Part shown: positions 43,222-51,741 of the stretch, piece by piece
Numbering within the stretch: the first letter of the stretch is position 1
Layout of the letters: every line of letters begins with the position of its first letter
Assembly (NCBI GenBank): GCA_963746185.1
Contig: CAVVAE010000004.1
Coordinates: 930,001-994,000 of the forward strand
DNA length: 64,000 nt
Source of the DNA: CAVVAE01 sp963746185
Lineage (GTDB): Bacteria > Actinomycetota > Actinomycetes > Propionibacteriales > Nocardioidaceae
Direction: 5' to 3'
Translations under genes and position numbers: made by a program
Notes under the pieces: model-generated
What the model was told of the DNA's origin: nothing
What the model saw: only the letters and a program-made list of their open reading frames with translations
Databases searched by the model: none

Positions 43222-44928
43222 TTGATCACTGTCGCCGCTGGAAGCTCACTACGACTCGACGCCAACTTCGTCGACTACCTGCTGGTTGCCGTGTACTTCG
43301 TCTTCGTCCTCGGCATCGGCCTGCTGGCTCGCAAGCAGGTCTCCTCCAGCCTCGACTTCTTCCTCTCCGGCAGGTCTCTGCCGGCGTGGGTCACCGGCAT
43401 GGCGTTCATCTCCGCCAACCTGGGCGCCGTCGAGATCATGGGTATGTCGGCCAACGGCGCAGAGATCGGCATGCCGACCATGCACTACTACTGGATCGGC
43501 GCCATCCCGGCGATGCTGTTCCTGGGCGTGGTGATGATGCCGTTCTACTACGGCTCAAAGGTCCGCAGCGTCCCCGAGTTCATGTTGCGCCGGTTCGGGC
43601 CGTCTGCTCACCTGGTCAACGCGATCACCTTCGCCGTTGCGCAAGTTCTCATCGCGGGAGTGAACCTCTATCTGCTCGCCACGGTCGTCAACAGCCTGCT
43701 GGGCTGGCCGATCTGGGTCTCGACGGTCGTCTCCGCAGCCATCGTGTTGTCCTACATCACGCTTGGTGGTCTGCGCGCCGCGATCTACAACGAAGTACTC
43801 CAGTTCTTCGTCATCGTCGCCGCTTTGCTGCCCCTCACGCTGCTGGGACTGCACAAGGTCGGCGGATGGGACGGCCTCAAGGACAAGATGACCACGGCCG
43901 GTACGGAGGCTCAGCTCCAATCGTGGCCCGGCAATGACCTGACCGGGTTCACTTCGTCGTTCTGGTCCGTCGTCGGCATCGTGTTGGGGCTCGGCTTCGT
44001 GTTGTCGTTTGGCTACTGGACGACGAACTTCGTCGAGGTGCAGCGCTGCATGGCGTCCAAGGACATGAGCGCCGCAAGGCGGTCCCCCATCATCGGAACG
44101 TTCCCGAAGATGTTCATCCCGTTCATCATCATCATCCCCGGCATGATCGCGGGTGTCGCGAGTAGCGACCTGGCCAAGTTCAAGGCGAGCGGCGGCACGA
44201 GCGGCAACGTCGATTACAACGACGCTCTCCTGCTGTTGATGGAGGACCTGTTACCCAACGGGCTGCTCGGCGTGGCCATCGCCGGTCTGATGGCCGCCTT
44301 CATGGCCGGGATGGCGGCCAACGTCTCGGCCTTCAACACCGTGTTCAGCTATGACATCTGGCAGACCTACGTACGCAAGGACAAGCCCGACGAGTACTAC
44401 ACGCGGATCGGTCGGCTGATGACCATTCTCGTGACGATCATGGCGATTGGCACGGCGCGGCTGGCATCGAGCTACACCAACCTGATGGACTACCTGCAGA
44501 CGCTGTTCGGGTTCTTCAACGCCCCGTTGTTCGCCACGTTCATCCTGGGAATGTTCTGGAAACGGATGACGGCGACCGCTGCTTGGACGGGCCTGGTGTC
44601 CGGCACCGGTGCCGCCGTCCTGGTCGCCATCCTCAGCCAGGACGCGCTGGGCAGCGCCAGCACTGGGGTGCTCAACCTGAGCGGACAGGGAGCGAGCTTC
44701 GTTGCTGCGGGCGCTGCCTTCGTGGTCGACATCGTGGTCAGCGTCATCGTCACCGGCATGACCAGTCCCAAGCCGGACTCCGAGCTGCGTGGACTGGTCT
44801 ACTCGCTCACTCCCAAGTCCGACTTCCACGAGGGCGATACCACGGCGGCACACTGGTGGCTGTCGCCGACCAAGCTGGCGGGGGTCTCGCTGGCCCTCGT
44901 CATCGCCTTGAACCTCGCCTTCCGCTGA
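43222..44928 (+). CDS. Sodium:solute symporter family protein
   Basis: A 568-residue transporter with about 13-14 membrane helices of the SSS family, importing a solute with Na+. Typical features are VAVYFVFVLGIGLLARKQ in the first helix, FLSGRSLPAWVTGMAFISAN, and the Gly/Ala-rich segment AGLMAAFMAGMAANVSAFN that corresponds to the Na+-site region. Solutes include sugars, amino acids and acids; the family cannot be narrowed safely. The start is TTG 43222, with GGAGGAG 6 nt upstream. A small membrane protein follows 13 nt later. Confidence 0.88.
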   Translation: MITVAAGSSLRLDANFVDYLLVAVYFVFVLGIGLLARKQVSSSLDFFLSGRSLPAWVTGMAFISANLGAVEIMGMSANGAEIGMPTMHYYWIGAIPAMLFLGVVMMPFYYGSKVRSVPEFMLRRFGPSAHLVNAITFAVAQVLIAGVNLYLLATVVNSLLGWPIWVSTVVSAAIVLSYITLGGLRAAIYNEVLQFFVIVAALLPLTLLGLHKVGGWDGLKDKMTTAGTEAQLQSWPGNDLTGFTSSFWSVVGIVLGLGFVLSFGYWTTNFVEVQRCMASKDMSAARRSPIIGTFPKMFIPFIIIIPGMIAGVASSDLAKFKASGGTSGNVDYNDALLLLMEDLLPNGLLGVAIAGLMAAFMAGMAANVSAFNTVFSYDIWQTYVRKDKPDEYYTRIGRLMTILVTIMAIGTARLASSYTNLMDYLQTLFGFFNAPLFATFILGMFWKRMTATAAWTGLVSGTGAAVLVAILSQDALGSASTGVLNLSGQGASFVAAGAAFVVDIVVSVIVTGMTSPKPDSELRGLVYSLTPKSDFHEGDTTAAHWWLSPTKLAGVSLALVIALNLAFR

Positions 44929-44941
44929 CAGGAGCCAGTTC

Positions 44942-45235
44942 ATGTCTGACACCTCCAAGAACTCGTCCGGATCGACCCGCCGGCACGTGGCGGGCTGGTT
45001 CGACATCCGCAACGTGATCGGTCTGCTGCTGCTGATCTACGGCGTCGTCCTGCTCGTCTTGGGAATCTTCGACGCCAGCGACGCCGAGCTCGACCGCGCT
45101 GACGGAGTAAACGCCAACCTCTGGGCGGGGATCGGCATCACCGCGGCCGGCGCCTGCTTCATCATCTGGGCCAAGCTCCGCCCTATCGTCGTCGACGAAG
45201 CCGAACTCGAAAAAGACAAACACGCCGACAATTGA
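44942..45235 (+). CDS. Small two-helix membrane protein, putative symporter partner
   Basis: A 97-residue protein with two hydrophobic segments (about 24-44 and 60-78) and charged ends (terminal ELEKDKHADN). AGGAG lies close upstream of the ATG. It is 13 nt from the symporter and surely cotranscribed; small partner subunits of SSS transporters are known, so an accessory role is plausible. Not otherwise recognised. Confidence 0.6.
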   Translation: MSDTSKNSSGSTRRHVAGWFDIRNVIGLLLLIYGVVLLVLGIFDASDAELDRADGVNANLWAGIGITAAGACFIIWAKLRPIVVDEAELEKDKHADN

Positions 45236-45407
45236 GCGAGACGAAGGCGGCGGGGTAGTGGACTGAACGGCGGCGAAGCGGGCGGATCAGGCGGACTGGA
45301 GAGCGGCCAAGGGACGCGGGCGAAGCGGAGGCGGGACTCGAAGCGCCGTAAAAGAGCGAAGCGAAGGCGCGAGAGCCGTCCCGGAGCGGACCGCGCAGAG
45401 AGCAGGT
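45236..45407. other. Purine-rich intergenic patch with GCGAAGCG-type repeats
   Basis: This stretch between two convergent genes is strikingly purine-rich on the + strand and repeats short words: gcgaagcg (three times), ggcggactgga-like and cggcgaagc. I see no open frame with family features and no strong hairpin. It may be a 3'-end or transcription-collision element. Confidence 0.35.
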
Positions 45408-46415
45408 TCAGCGATGACGGCCGCGCGACTTCAGCCGAGTACCGGGCATGGGCGGCGCCACCAACCGATCCCCGTCATACCCCACGACTTCGCCGAACTG
45501 CTCTCCCCCACCGTCATTCCAGATCCGCCGGAACTCCACGATCTCCTCGTGGCTACGCCCGATGAAGTTCCACCACATGACGAGCTCTTCGGCAAACGGC
45601 TCACCGCCGAGCAGCAAGGCCCGCGCCACCTCACCAGAGGTGGTCCCCACCGTCAGCGCTCCACGTCCCCCTCCGACGTACGCGATCTCGCTGACCTCAA
45701 CTCGCTGTCCCTCGACGACCAGCCCAGGGTCGATCGCCAGCACGCCGTACTCAAAGTCCGGCCGCAGGGCGAGGTCAACCTCAGCGGACACCGCAAGCTC
45801 GACCCCCACGATCGGGGTGTACGCCGTAGCGGGCGACACGGCGCCCTCGAACTCCCCCATCACCACAGTGGCCCGCAAGCCGGCGCGCTCGACGACAGGG
45901 AGGTCGGAGTACTGGGTGAAGTCGCGTGGTGCGACGTGGCGAGCTTCTTCGGGCAGCGCCACCCATAGCTGCACACCGTGCATGGTCGCGGAGTGTCCGG
46001 GTGGCGACTCCTCTGAATGTGCGATTCCCGGCCCCGACGTCATCAGGTTCAGCTGACCGGGGACGACGAGAGCGTCACTGCCGAGGCTGTCTCGGTGCGA
46101 GATCTCACCCGCGAGCAGCCAGCTGACGGTCTGCAGCCCTGAATGGGGATGCGGTGGCACCCGCATGCCGCGCTGGTTCGTGATGTCCTCGGGACCGTAG
46201 TGGTCGACGAAGCACCAGGCACCGATCAGCCGACGCTCCTTGTTGGGGAGCACCCGCCGGACCTCTTGGCGAGGCCCGAGGAAGACCGTGCGCGGCTCGA
46301 GCCGTTCCATCGTCGGGACGAGGTCGCACGCACCTGCCGGTTCGGCGATCTCACGGTCGGCCTCGAGGTTGCTCACCACGCCTCCTTCGACGGGCTCGTC
46401 AGCAGGTTGTGCCAT
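45408..46415 (-). CDS. Pirin-family protein
   Basis: A 335-residue bicupin of the pirin family. The N-terminal metal-site residues are visible as RVPPHPHSGLQTVSW (two His) and SGPGIAHSEES (His and Glu). The C-terminal pirin_C domain ends FAEELVMWWNFIGRSHEEI. Members include redox-sensing cofactors and quercetinases. The ATG at 46415 gives MAQPADEP; the frame extends upstream into the aminopeptidase 3' end. The N-terminal 45 residues are longer than average. It overlaps the aminopeptidase gene by 17 bp, so the two are probably cotranscribed. Confidence 0.87.
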   Translation of the reverse strand: MAQPADEPVEGGVVSNLEADREIAEPAGACDLVPTMERLEPRTVFLGPRQEVRRVLPNKERRLIGAWCFVDHYGPEDITNQRGMRVPPHPHSGLQTVSWLLAGEISHRDSLGSDALVVPGQLNLMTSGPGIAHSEESPPGHSATMHGVQLWVALPEEARHVAPRDFTQYSDLPVVERAGLRATVVMGEFEGAVSPATAYTPIVGVELAVSAEVDLALRPDFEYGVLAIDPGLVVEGQRVEVSEIAYVGGGRGALTVGTTSGEVARALLLGGEPFAEELVMWWNFIGRSHEEIVEFRRIWNDGGGEQFGEVVGYDGDRLVAPPMPGTRLKSRGRHR

Positions 46416-47997
46416 CGGCCGGCGGCGTGCCCTGCGACAGGTAGGTGTCGATCGCCTGGCTGATGCACGGGTTTCCGGAACCATACGCCGTGTGGCCGTC
46501 GCCGTCCCGACTCAGGAGGACGCCCGAGTCGAGCTCCTTGGAAAGTCTCACCGCTGCCTCGTACGGCGTCGCCGGGTCGCGTGTCGTACCCACGACAACG
46601 ATCGGCGCAGCACCCTTGGCTGAGTAGTCGAGCTTCGGGTCAACCGGTTTCACCGGCCAGTTCGAACAGGCATAGGGCCACCACTTCGCCGCCTGCCCGA
46701 AGACCGGCGACTTCGCGATGAAGGCGTCGCCGCCGTTCTCGATCTCGGCCAGCGACTTGTTCTCAGGATGGTCGAGGCAGTTCACCGCGGATTGCACCTC
46801 GAGGGAATTGCTGGGGTAGGTGCCGTCGGGCGTTCGCTCGGTGTAGGCGTCGGAGAGCAACAGCAACGTGTCACCCTTGCCCTCGACGGCCTCCGTCAAT
46901 GCTGACGTCAGGTAGGGCCACGAGTCTCGGCTGTAGAGCGGCACGATGACGCCGAGGAACGCTAACCCCTCAGTCACCTCACGGCCAGACGCCGTCGGCA
47001 GAGGGGAAGCGTCGATTTCCTTGAAGAGCTCGATGAGCCGGTCGCGAGCCGAGTCGACCGAGTCGCCGAGCGGGCAGTCACCCTTGCTGATGCAGTCTTC
47101 GAGGTACGCCGTGAGGGCTGTGTCGAAACCGGCCGCCTGGTTGACCTGGTTGTCATGGGGCTCGGACAGCGGGTCGATCGCGCCGTCGAGCACCATCCGG
47201 TCGACCTTCCCCGGGAACAGCGCCGCGTAGGTCGCGCCGATGTAGGTGCCGTAGGAGGCGCCGAAGTAGTTGAGCTTCTGGTCGCCCACAACAGCTCTGA
47301 TGACGTCCATGTCCTTGGCCACCTCGACGGTAGAGACGTGCTCGAGCAGCGGGCCCGAGTTGTCGACGCAGCCTTGGGTGAAGTGGGACCACACGGCCTC
47401 GAAGTCCGCGACCTCACCCGCGTCGTCGGGTGTGGGGTCGGACGCCACGTAGTTGTCGAGGTCTGAGTCAGACAGGCAGTCGACTGGCGTGCTCTGGCCG
47501 ACTCCGCGCGGGTCGAAACCCACCACGTCGTACACGTCGGTGACGCTGGCGCCGAGATTGATGAAGCCGAGGTAGTCGATGCCTGAGCCGCCCGGGCCGC
47601 CGGGGTTGATGAGCAGCGATCCGCGACGGTTCGCCTCGTCACCTGCCGGGTGCCGCTTGGCCTTGATCGTGATGGCTTGCCCATCGGGGTCGTCGTAGTC
47701 GAGCGGCACCCAGATGTCTGCGCACTCGCCGCCTTCGCAGTCCGTCCAGGACACGTGCTGCTGGTAGAACCGCTCGATCCCCTGGCCGGCTGGCCCGTCG
47801 CCGAAACCCGCGGGGAGACCACCTGTGGGGTCTGCAGTGCTGGGCGAGGGTGTCGTTGGCAGCGGCGAACTGTCGGTCGACACGGTCTGCGTCGGTTCGC
47901 CGCTGTTGGCGACGTCCTGGGCGGCGCTGCAGCTAGCCACCAGGAGGACTGCTGCCAGGGCCGCCGTACCTCTGGTAAGTGCGAAGTCGAGGGTCAC
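46399..47997 (-). CDS. Alpha/beta-hydrolase lipoprotein, TAP-like tripeptidyl aminopeptidase
   Basis: A 532-residue exported hydrolase. The lipobox is LLVASC (about 18-23), followed by a Ser/Thr/Pro linker. The alpha/beta-hydrolase core has the oxyanion segment NPGGPGGSG, the nucleophile Ser in FGASYGTYIG, the Asp in VGTTRDPATPY and the His in GDGHTAYG. The C-terminal TAP-like domain carries the Asp and His. It likely releases peptides outside the cell. GTG start at 47997. A terminator at 48060-48104 insulates it from the carboxypeptidase upstream. Confidence 0.9.
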   Translation of the reverse strand: MTLDFALTRGTAALAAVLLVASCSAAQDVANSGEPTQTVSTDSSPLPTTPSPSTADPTGGLPAGFGDGPAGQGIERFYQQHVSWTDCEGGECADIWVPLDYDDPDGQAITIKAKRHPAGDEANRRGSLLINPGGPGGSGIDYLGFINLGASVTDVYDVVGFDPRGVGQSTPVDCLSDSDLDNYVASDPTPDDAGEVADFEAVWSHFTQGCVDNSGPLLEHVSTVEVAKDMDVIRAVVGDQKLNYFGASYGTYIGATYAALFPGKVDRMVLDGAIDPLSEPHDNQVNQAAGFDTALTAYLEDCISKGDCPLGDSVDSARDRLIELFKEIDASPLPTASGREVTEGLAFLGVIVPLYSRDSWPYLTSALTEAVEGKGDTLLLLSDAYTERTPDGTYPSNSLEVQSAVNCLDHPENKSLAEIENGGDAFIAKSPVFGQAAKWWPYACSNWPVKPVDPKLDYSAKGAAPIVVVGTTRDPATPYEAAVRLSKELDSGVLLSRDGDGHTAYGSGNPCISQAIDTYLSQGTPPADGTTC

Positions 47998-48059
47998 CTC
48001 GCCACCCTACGTGGCGATGGGCCGGACCAGGCTGCTCTTTGCGGGAGTCACCCGCGAGA

Positions 48060-48104
48060 GGTGTGGCCCCCTCACCGTTCCGGTTCGGTGGAGAGGGCCA
48101 CACC
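48060..48104 (-). terminator. Strong hairpin between carboxypeptidase and aminopeptidase genes
   Basis: GGTGTGGCCCC..CTCACCG (48060-48077) pairs almost perfectly with CGGTGG..AGGGCCACACC (48086-48104), with an 8-nt loop. It starts 6 nt past the M14 stop in its direction of transcription and is a convincing GC-rich terminator. Confidence 0.65.
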
Positions 48105-48109
48105 GGCTA

Positions 48110-49483
48110 TCAGCAGGCGTCCAGCGGGGTCGCCTCCGTCAGTCGGAACTCCGAGCGAGCGTCGAAGAGCAGCGGGATCAACGGTTGATCCGGCTGCGCC
48201 ATCGTGACGTACGCACCGGCTGCGTTGTTCTGCCACGTGATGCCATGCAGCTCCAGCGTCGGCCGGAGATCAGCCAGCTGGGCAGCGCTGAGCTGGTAGC
48301 CGCACATCGGTGTCGGGTCGACCTGGTCGTTCGACGTGGGAAGCATGTTGTCTTGACCCGCGAAGTAGACGACTCCTGACTGTGCAGCCCCCTTCGCGGT
48401 GGCCCGCTTGGCGGCCGCAGCCGTTTCCTTGGCGATCTCGCCTCGGTTCTCGTCGATCATCGTGGCGACGCCGATGGCGCTTGAGTAGTTGCTGTCCACC
48501 CGACGGCGGTTGAGCAACGACTCGTCGGCGGCCTCCGCGTCGTTGAGCGGGTCGGTGGCTGTCTCGCTGAGCATGCCGACGACATGTTCGAGGCCCGCGT
48601 AGTTGCGCAGGATCCGCGCCTGACCATCACCAGCCACCTGGAGGAACGACTCGCCGTCCTTCACCCACTCGCCGTACACCCCGGTGCTGTAGCCGTGGTC
48701 TGTGACCGCTGGCCCCGCGTAGTCGTTGGTCATCTCCTTGCTCAACGCATAGATGGTCTTGTCGGCCTGCCGGTTTCGCGGCCACAGCTGCAGGAGATCG
48801 GTCTTGTAGTACTGGTTCGGTCCGTACTCGTGCAAGTCGCCCAACACGTCCGGCTTCCAGTCGCGCATCACGGCGAGTACGGCCCGCCCCTCAGGTGTCG
48901 CAGCTTCCATGTAGTCCCGGTTGATGTCGACACCGTTCGCGTTGCCGCGGGTGTCGGCGACCCAGCCATCAGGGTTGGCGTTGATGAAGAGAACCGTGGT
49001 TTCGCGAATCAGCCGCTTCACCGCTGGGTGCTTGCTGAAGGCCATGTCACGTTCGAGTTGCATGCATGCTTCGCGGCCGGACGGCTCGTCTCCATGGACC
49101 GAGCAGACGTACATCAGCACCGATCCGCCGGCTGCCTGGGCCGCTGACTTAGGCGCTGGGTCACCGATCTGGACGAGCTGGAGTGGCCGTCCCTGAATGG
49201 TGGTGCCGACCTGATTGACCTTCACGCGAGGACTCGCGGCATCGAGGTCCGCGAGGAACTGCTCGGCCTGGGGTTCCGTGGTCCAGTTTGCTCCGTTGCT
49301 GTCCTCGAACGGAGTCGTCAGCGGACGAGGGGCTGAGCGCAGTCCCTCATCCAGCGGGTTGCGCGGGCCTCCGGAAGCGGGCTCGGAGCTGAGGACCAAC
49401 CCGGCCGCGAACAGCGCCGCGACGCCGGTCAGCGCAGCCAGGCGACGTGGAAGGACATGGCGGAGAACGTGGTGCGATGACAT
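48110..49483 (-). CDS. Secreted M14-family zinc carboxypeptidase
   Basis: A 457-residue exported metallopeptidase. The signal peptide (about 1-37) ends near EPASGG. Zinc ligands are His and Glu in CSVHGDEPSGRE and the third His in DVLGDLHEYGP. Substrate-binding elements are INANPDGWVADTRG and GVDINRDYM, as in carboxypeptidase A relatives. The C-terminal 150 residues contain no recognised domain. It probably trims C-terminal residues from peptides outside the cell. Start ATG 49483. It may be functionally linked to the neighbouring aminopeptidase. Confidence 0.87.
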   Translation of the reverse strand: MSSHHVLRHVLPRRLAALTGVAALFAAGLVLSSEPASGGPRNPLDEGLRSAPRPLTTPFEDSNGANWTTEPQAEQFLADLDAASPRVKVNQVGTTIQGRPLQLVQIGDPAPKSAAQAAGGSVLMYVCSVHGDEPSGREACMQLERDMAFSKHPAVKRLIRETTVLFINANPDGWVADTRGNANGVDINRDYMEAATPEGRAVLAVMRDWKPDVLGDLHEYGPNQYYKTDLLQLWPRNRQADKTIYALSKEMTNDYAGPAVTDHGYSTGVYGEWVKDGESFLQVAGDGQARILRNYAGLEHVVGMLSETATDPLNDAEAADESLLNRRRVDSNYSSAIGVATMIDENRGEIAKETAAAAKRATAKGAAQSGVVYFAGQDNMLPTSNDQVDPTPMCGYQLSAAQLADLRPTLELHGITWQNNAAGAYVTMAQPDQPLIPLLFDARSEFRLTEATPLDAC

Positions 49484-49655
49484 GCGGCGGCTCCTTGAGA
49501 TCGCCGGCTCGGCGTACCCTCCCCACGTCGTTGGTGACGCTACGCAGCCGAATTGTCACGTTGAGTCACCATAGTACGGAGGAGCCCCGGCAGACTTCAA
49601 CGAAACTGTCCGCTATGCGGAACGTGGTCCGGTTGTCGGGACGGCTGGAGTGCGG

Positions 49656-50579
49656 TTACTGGTCGGAGACCGGTCCGGTGAAGTCCGCCCCGTCGCCGCG
49701 GACGGCAAAACAGAGCACCCGATGCCCGTTGTCGTCATCCCAGACGGCTTCGACGGGCCGGATCCGCAAGGAGACGAACTCGGGGTTGGAGCTGGTCGCC
49801 GCATCGACAGACTGCTCACACTCGGTGGCCGACTGTTCATCGAGCGCCGTCTCACCGGGATAGTCCTCTCCGTTGATCGGGATGACGGCGACGGTCTCGC
49901 TGTTGTGGGGATCTCCGCACGGAACACCCTGGACGTCGTTCGCGTCGACATCAGCCGAGCCGTTGATGTCGGGGAGACTGAGACAGTCGCCCTCACGCAC
50001 ATCACCAAAGGCGAGGGTGCCCGCTTTGACGATCTGTCCGGAGTCGTCGCGGTCTGCCTGTTGACTCTCGACGAAGGCGGCGAGGGCGATGATGCCCACC
50101 CACCACAGCACCGACAAGACGATGCCCGCGATGGCCAGCGCCTTGCCCTTCTGGTGCGTCTTGCCAATCTTGACGAGCGCGACGATGCCGAGGGGTACGG
50201 CGATGAACAGGCCAAGTAGTGGAACGACCAGGCCGACGACGAAGGCGGCGATAGCCAAGCCACTGCGCCCCGTCTTGCCGTACTCCTGGTCGCCGTAACC
50301 GCCGGGGTATCCGGGATAACCGGAGCCTCCGGCATAGGGTTGGCCGGGCGGATAGTTCGCTGGCGGGGCTCCGTAGGGGTTCGGCGGCGGGCCGGGTGGT
50401 TGGCCCGGGTAACCGGGGTATCCCGGCTGACTCGAGCTTTGCGGCGGCGGGAAGCCGGGCTGGCCGGTGTTGGGCGGCGGGTAACCAGGCGGCACCGACG
50501 GCTGGCCCTGCCCAGGGGTGGGCGGCTGCCCCGCTTCGGGGTACGGTGGTGGGCCTTCCGTGCCTGACGTGTCACTCAT
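49656..50579 (-). CDS. Proline-rich membrane protein with DUF4190 and Septum_form domains
   Basis: A 307-residue protein. The first 100 residues are a low-complexity Pro/Gly/Tyr region (PPPNTGQPGFPPPQSSSQPG type). Two membrane helices follow (about 108-135 and 147-168, DUF4190 style), then an extracellular Septum_form domain with cysteines in EGDCLSLPD, GVPCGDPH, ATECEQS and HRVLCFA. The ATG overlaps the holB stop by 8 bp (ATGAGTGA), which ties it to the replication operon. A role at the division septum is suggested by the domain name but is not established. Confidence 0.78.
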   Translation of the reverse strand: MSDTSGTEGPPPYPEAGQPPTPGQGQPSVPPGYPPPNTGQPGFPPPQSSSQPGYPGYPGQPPGPPPNPYGAPPANYPPGQPYAGGSGYPGYPGGYGDQEYGKTGRSGLAIAAFVVGLVVPLLGLFIAVPLGIVALVKIGKTHQKGKALAIAGIVLSVLWWVGIIALAAFVESQQADRDDSGQIVKAGTLAFGDVREGDCLSLPDINGSADVDANDVQGVPCGDPHNSETVAVIPINGEDYPGETALDEQSATECEQSVDAATSSNPEFVSLRIRPVEAVWDDDNGHRVLCFAVRGDGADFTGPVSDQ

Positions 50580-51741
50580 GCGAGCCGCCTCTCAGCGAGA
50601 TCATCAACGATTCCAAGGCCAGCAGCGGAGCGACCTCTCCCTCGAGTGACTCCCGAGTCTCGAAGATGGCTGCCAGCCGCTGCGCCGAGATCTCTCCCGT
50701 CGTGGCTCGCGCCATCGTATCGATTTCTTGGCGCAATTCTTCGTTAACCAGGTCAGAACGTGCCCCGAGCTGGACACAGACGACGTCGCGGTAGAAAGAC
50801 GCCAGGTCGAGGAGGGATCGGTCGATGGCGTCCTTGACGAAGCGTTTGGCCCGCAGTTTCTGCTGACGCTGGAGTTCCTTTTGGGCTGCGGCGAAGCCGG
50901 ACGTCTTGACCCCGCGAGTCCCGGCGCCGTACGCCATCCCGAGGTCGTCGAGCTCCTTCGCGTCGAGCGCTTCGGTGCGCGGCTGCGCCTCGTCGGTCGC
51001 CTGGTCGACGAGGTTGGCGGCGGTGGTCATGCAGGAGCCGAGGTCTCTGAGCTGGGTCGGAATTCGCAGCACCTCACGCCGTCGATTGCGACTCCCTTCG
51101 TCGACAGCGAGAGCGCGTGCCCGACCGATATGGCCCTGGGACGCGCGCGCGGCGAAGCTCGCAATTGCGGGCTGCACTCCGTCACGCTGCACGAGGTGCT
51201 CGGCGACCGCAGCGGTGGGCGGGGTGCGCAGCACCACCGCCCGACAGCGTGACCGGATGGTGGGAACGACGTCTTCCACGGTGGGTGCGCACAACAGCCA
51301 GACCGTGCGTGGTGGGGGCTCCTCGATGCTCTTGAGGAGTGCGTTGGCCGCCGGGTCGTTGAGTCGATCAGCGTCCTCGACGATCATCACCTGCCAACGC
51401 CGGCTGGCCGGAGACAGGGCAGCGAGACGCACGGCTTCTCTGGTGGGTTCGAGCGTTAGCTGGGTTTTCTCGGTGACCAGCGACGTGACGTCGGCGTGCG
51501 ACCCGGCCAGCGACGTACGACAGGCCAGACACTCGCCACAGCCACCGCGCTCACACTGCAGGGCGGCGGCGAAGGCACGTGCGGCGTTCGACCGTCCGGA
51601 CCCCGGCGGCCCGGTGAAGAGCCACGCATGCGTCATACCGGAGTCGCCGTCTCCCTGGAGAGCTCGCGCTGCTGCTTCGACCGTGCGCTTCAACGTGGCC
51701 ACCAGGTCGTCCTGTCCGACCAGGTCGTCCCAGACCGTCAT
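50572..51741 (-). CDS. holB: DNA polymerase III delta' subunit
   Basis: A 389-residue clamp-loader subunit. The AAA+ core begins TVWDDLVGQDDLV; the P-loop reads GPPGSGRS with Arg in place of Lys, normal for non-hydrolysing delta'. A zinc module has CERGGCGECLAC. The sensor/linker elements are VEDADRLNDPAANALLKSIE and the SRC motif in IRSRCRA. It acts with gamma/tau and delta to load the sliding clamp. Its start overlaps the upstream tmk stop (ATGA), the common tmk-holB pairing of bacteria. Confidence 0.93.
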   Translation of the reverse strand: MTVWDDLVGQDDLVATLKRTVEAAARALQGDGDSGMTHAWLFTGPPGSGRSNAARAFAAALQCERGGCGECLACRTSLAGSHADVTSLVTEKTQLTLEPTREAVRLAALSPASRRWQVMIVEDADRLNDPAANALLKSIEEPPPRTVWLLCAPTVEDVVPTIRSRCRAVVLRTPPTAAVAEHLVQRDGVQPAIASFAARASQGHIGRARALAVDEGSRNRRREVLRIPTQLRDLGSCMTTAANLVDQATDEAQPRTEALDAKELDDLGMAYGAGTRGVKTSGFAAAQKELQRQQKLRAKRFVKDAIDRSLLDLASFYRDVVCVQLGARSDLVNEELRQEIDTMARATTGEISAQRLAAIFETRESLEGEVAPLLALESLMISLRGGSHE

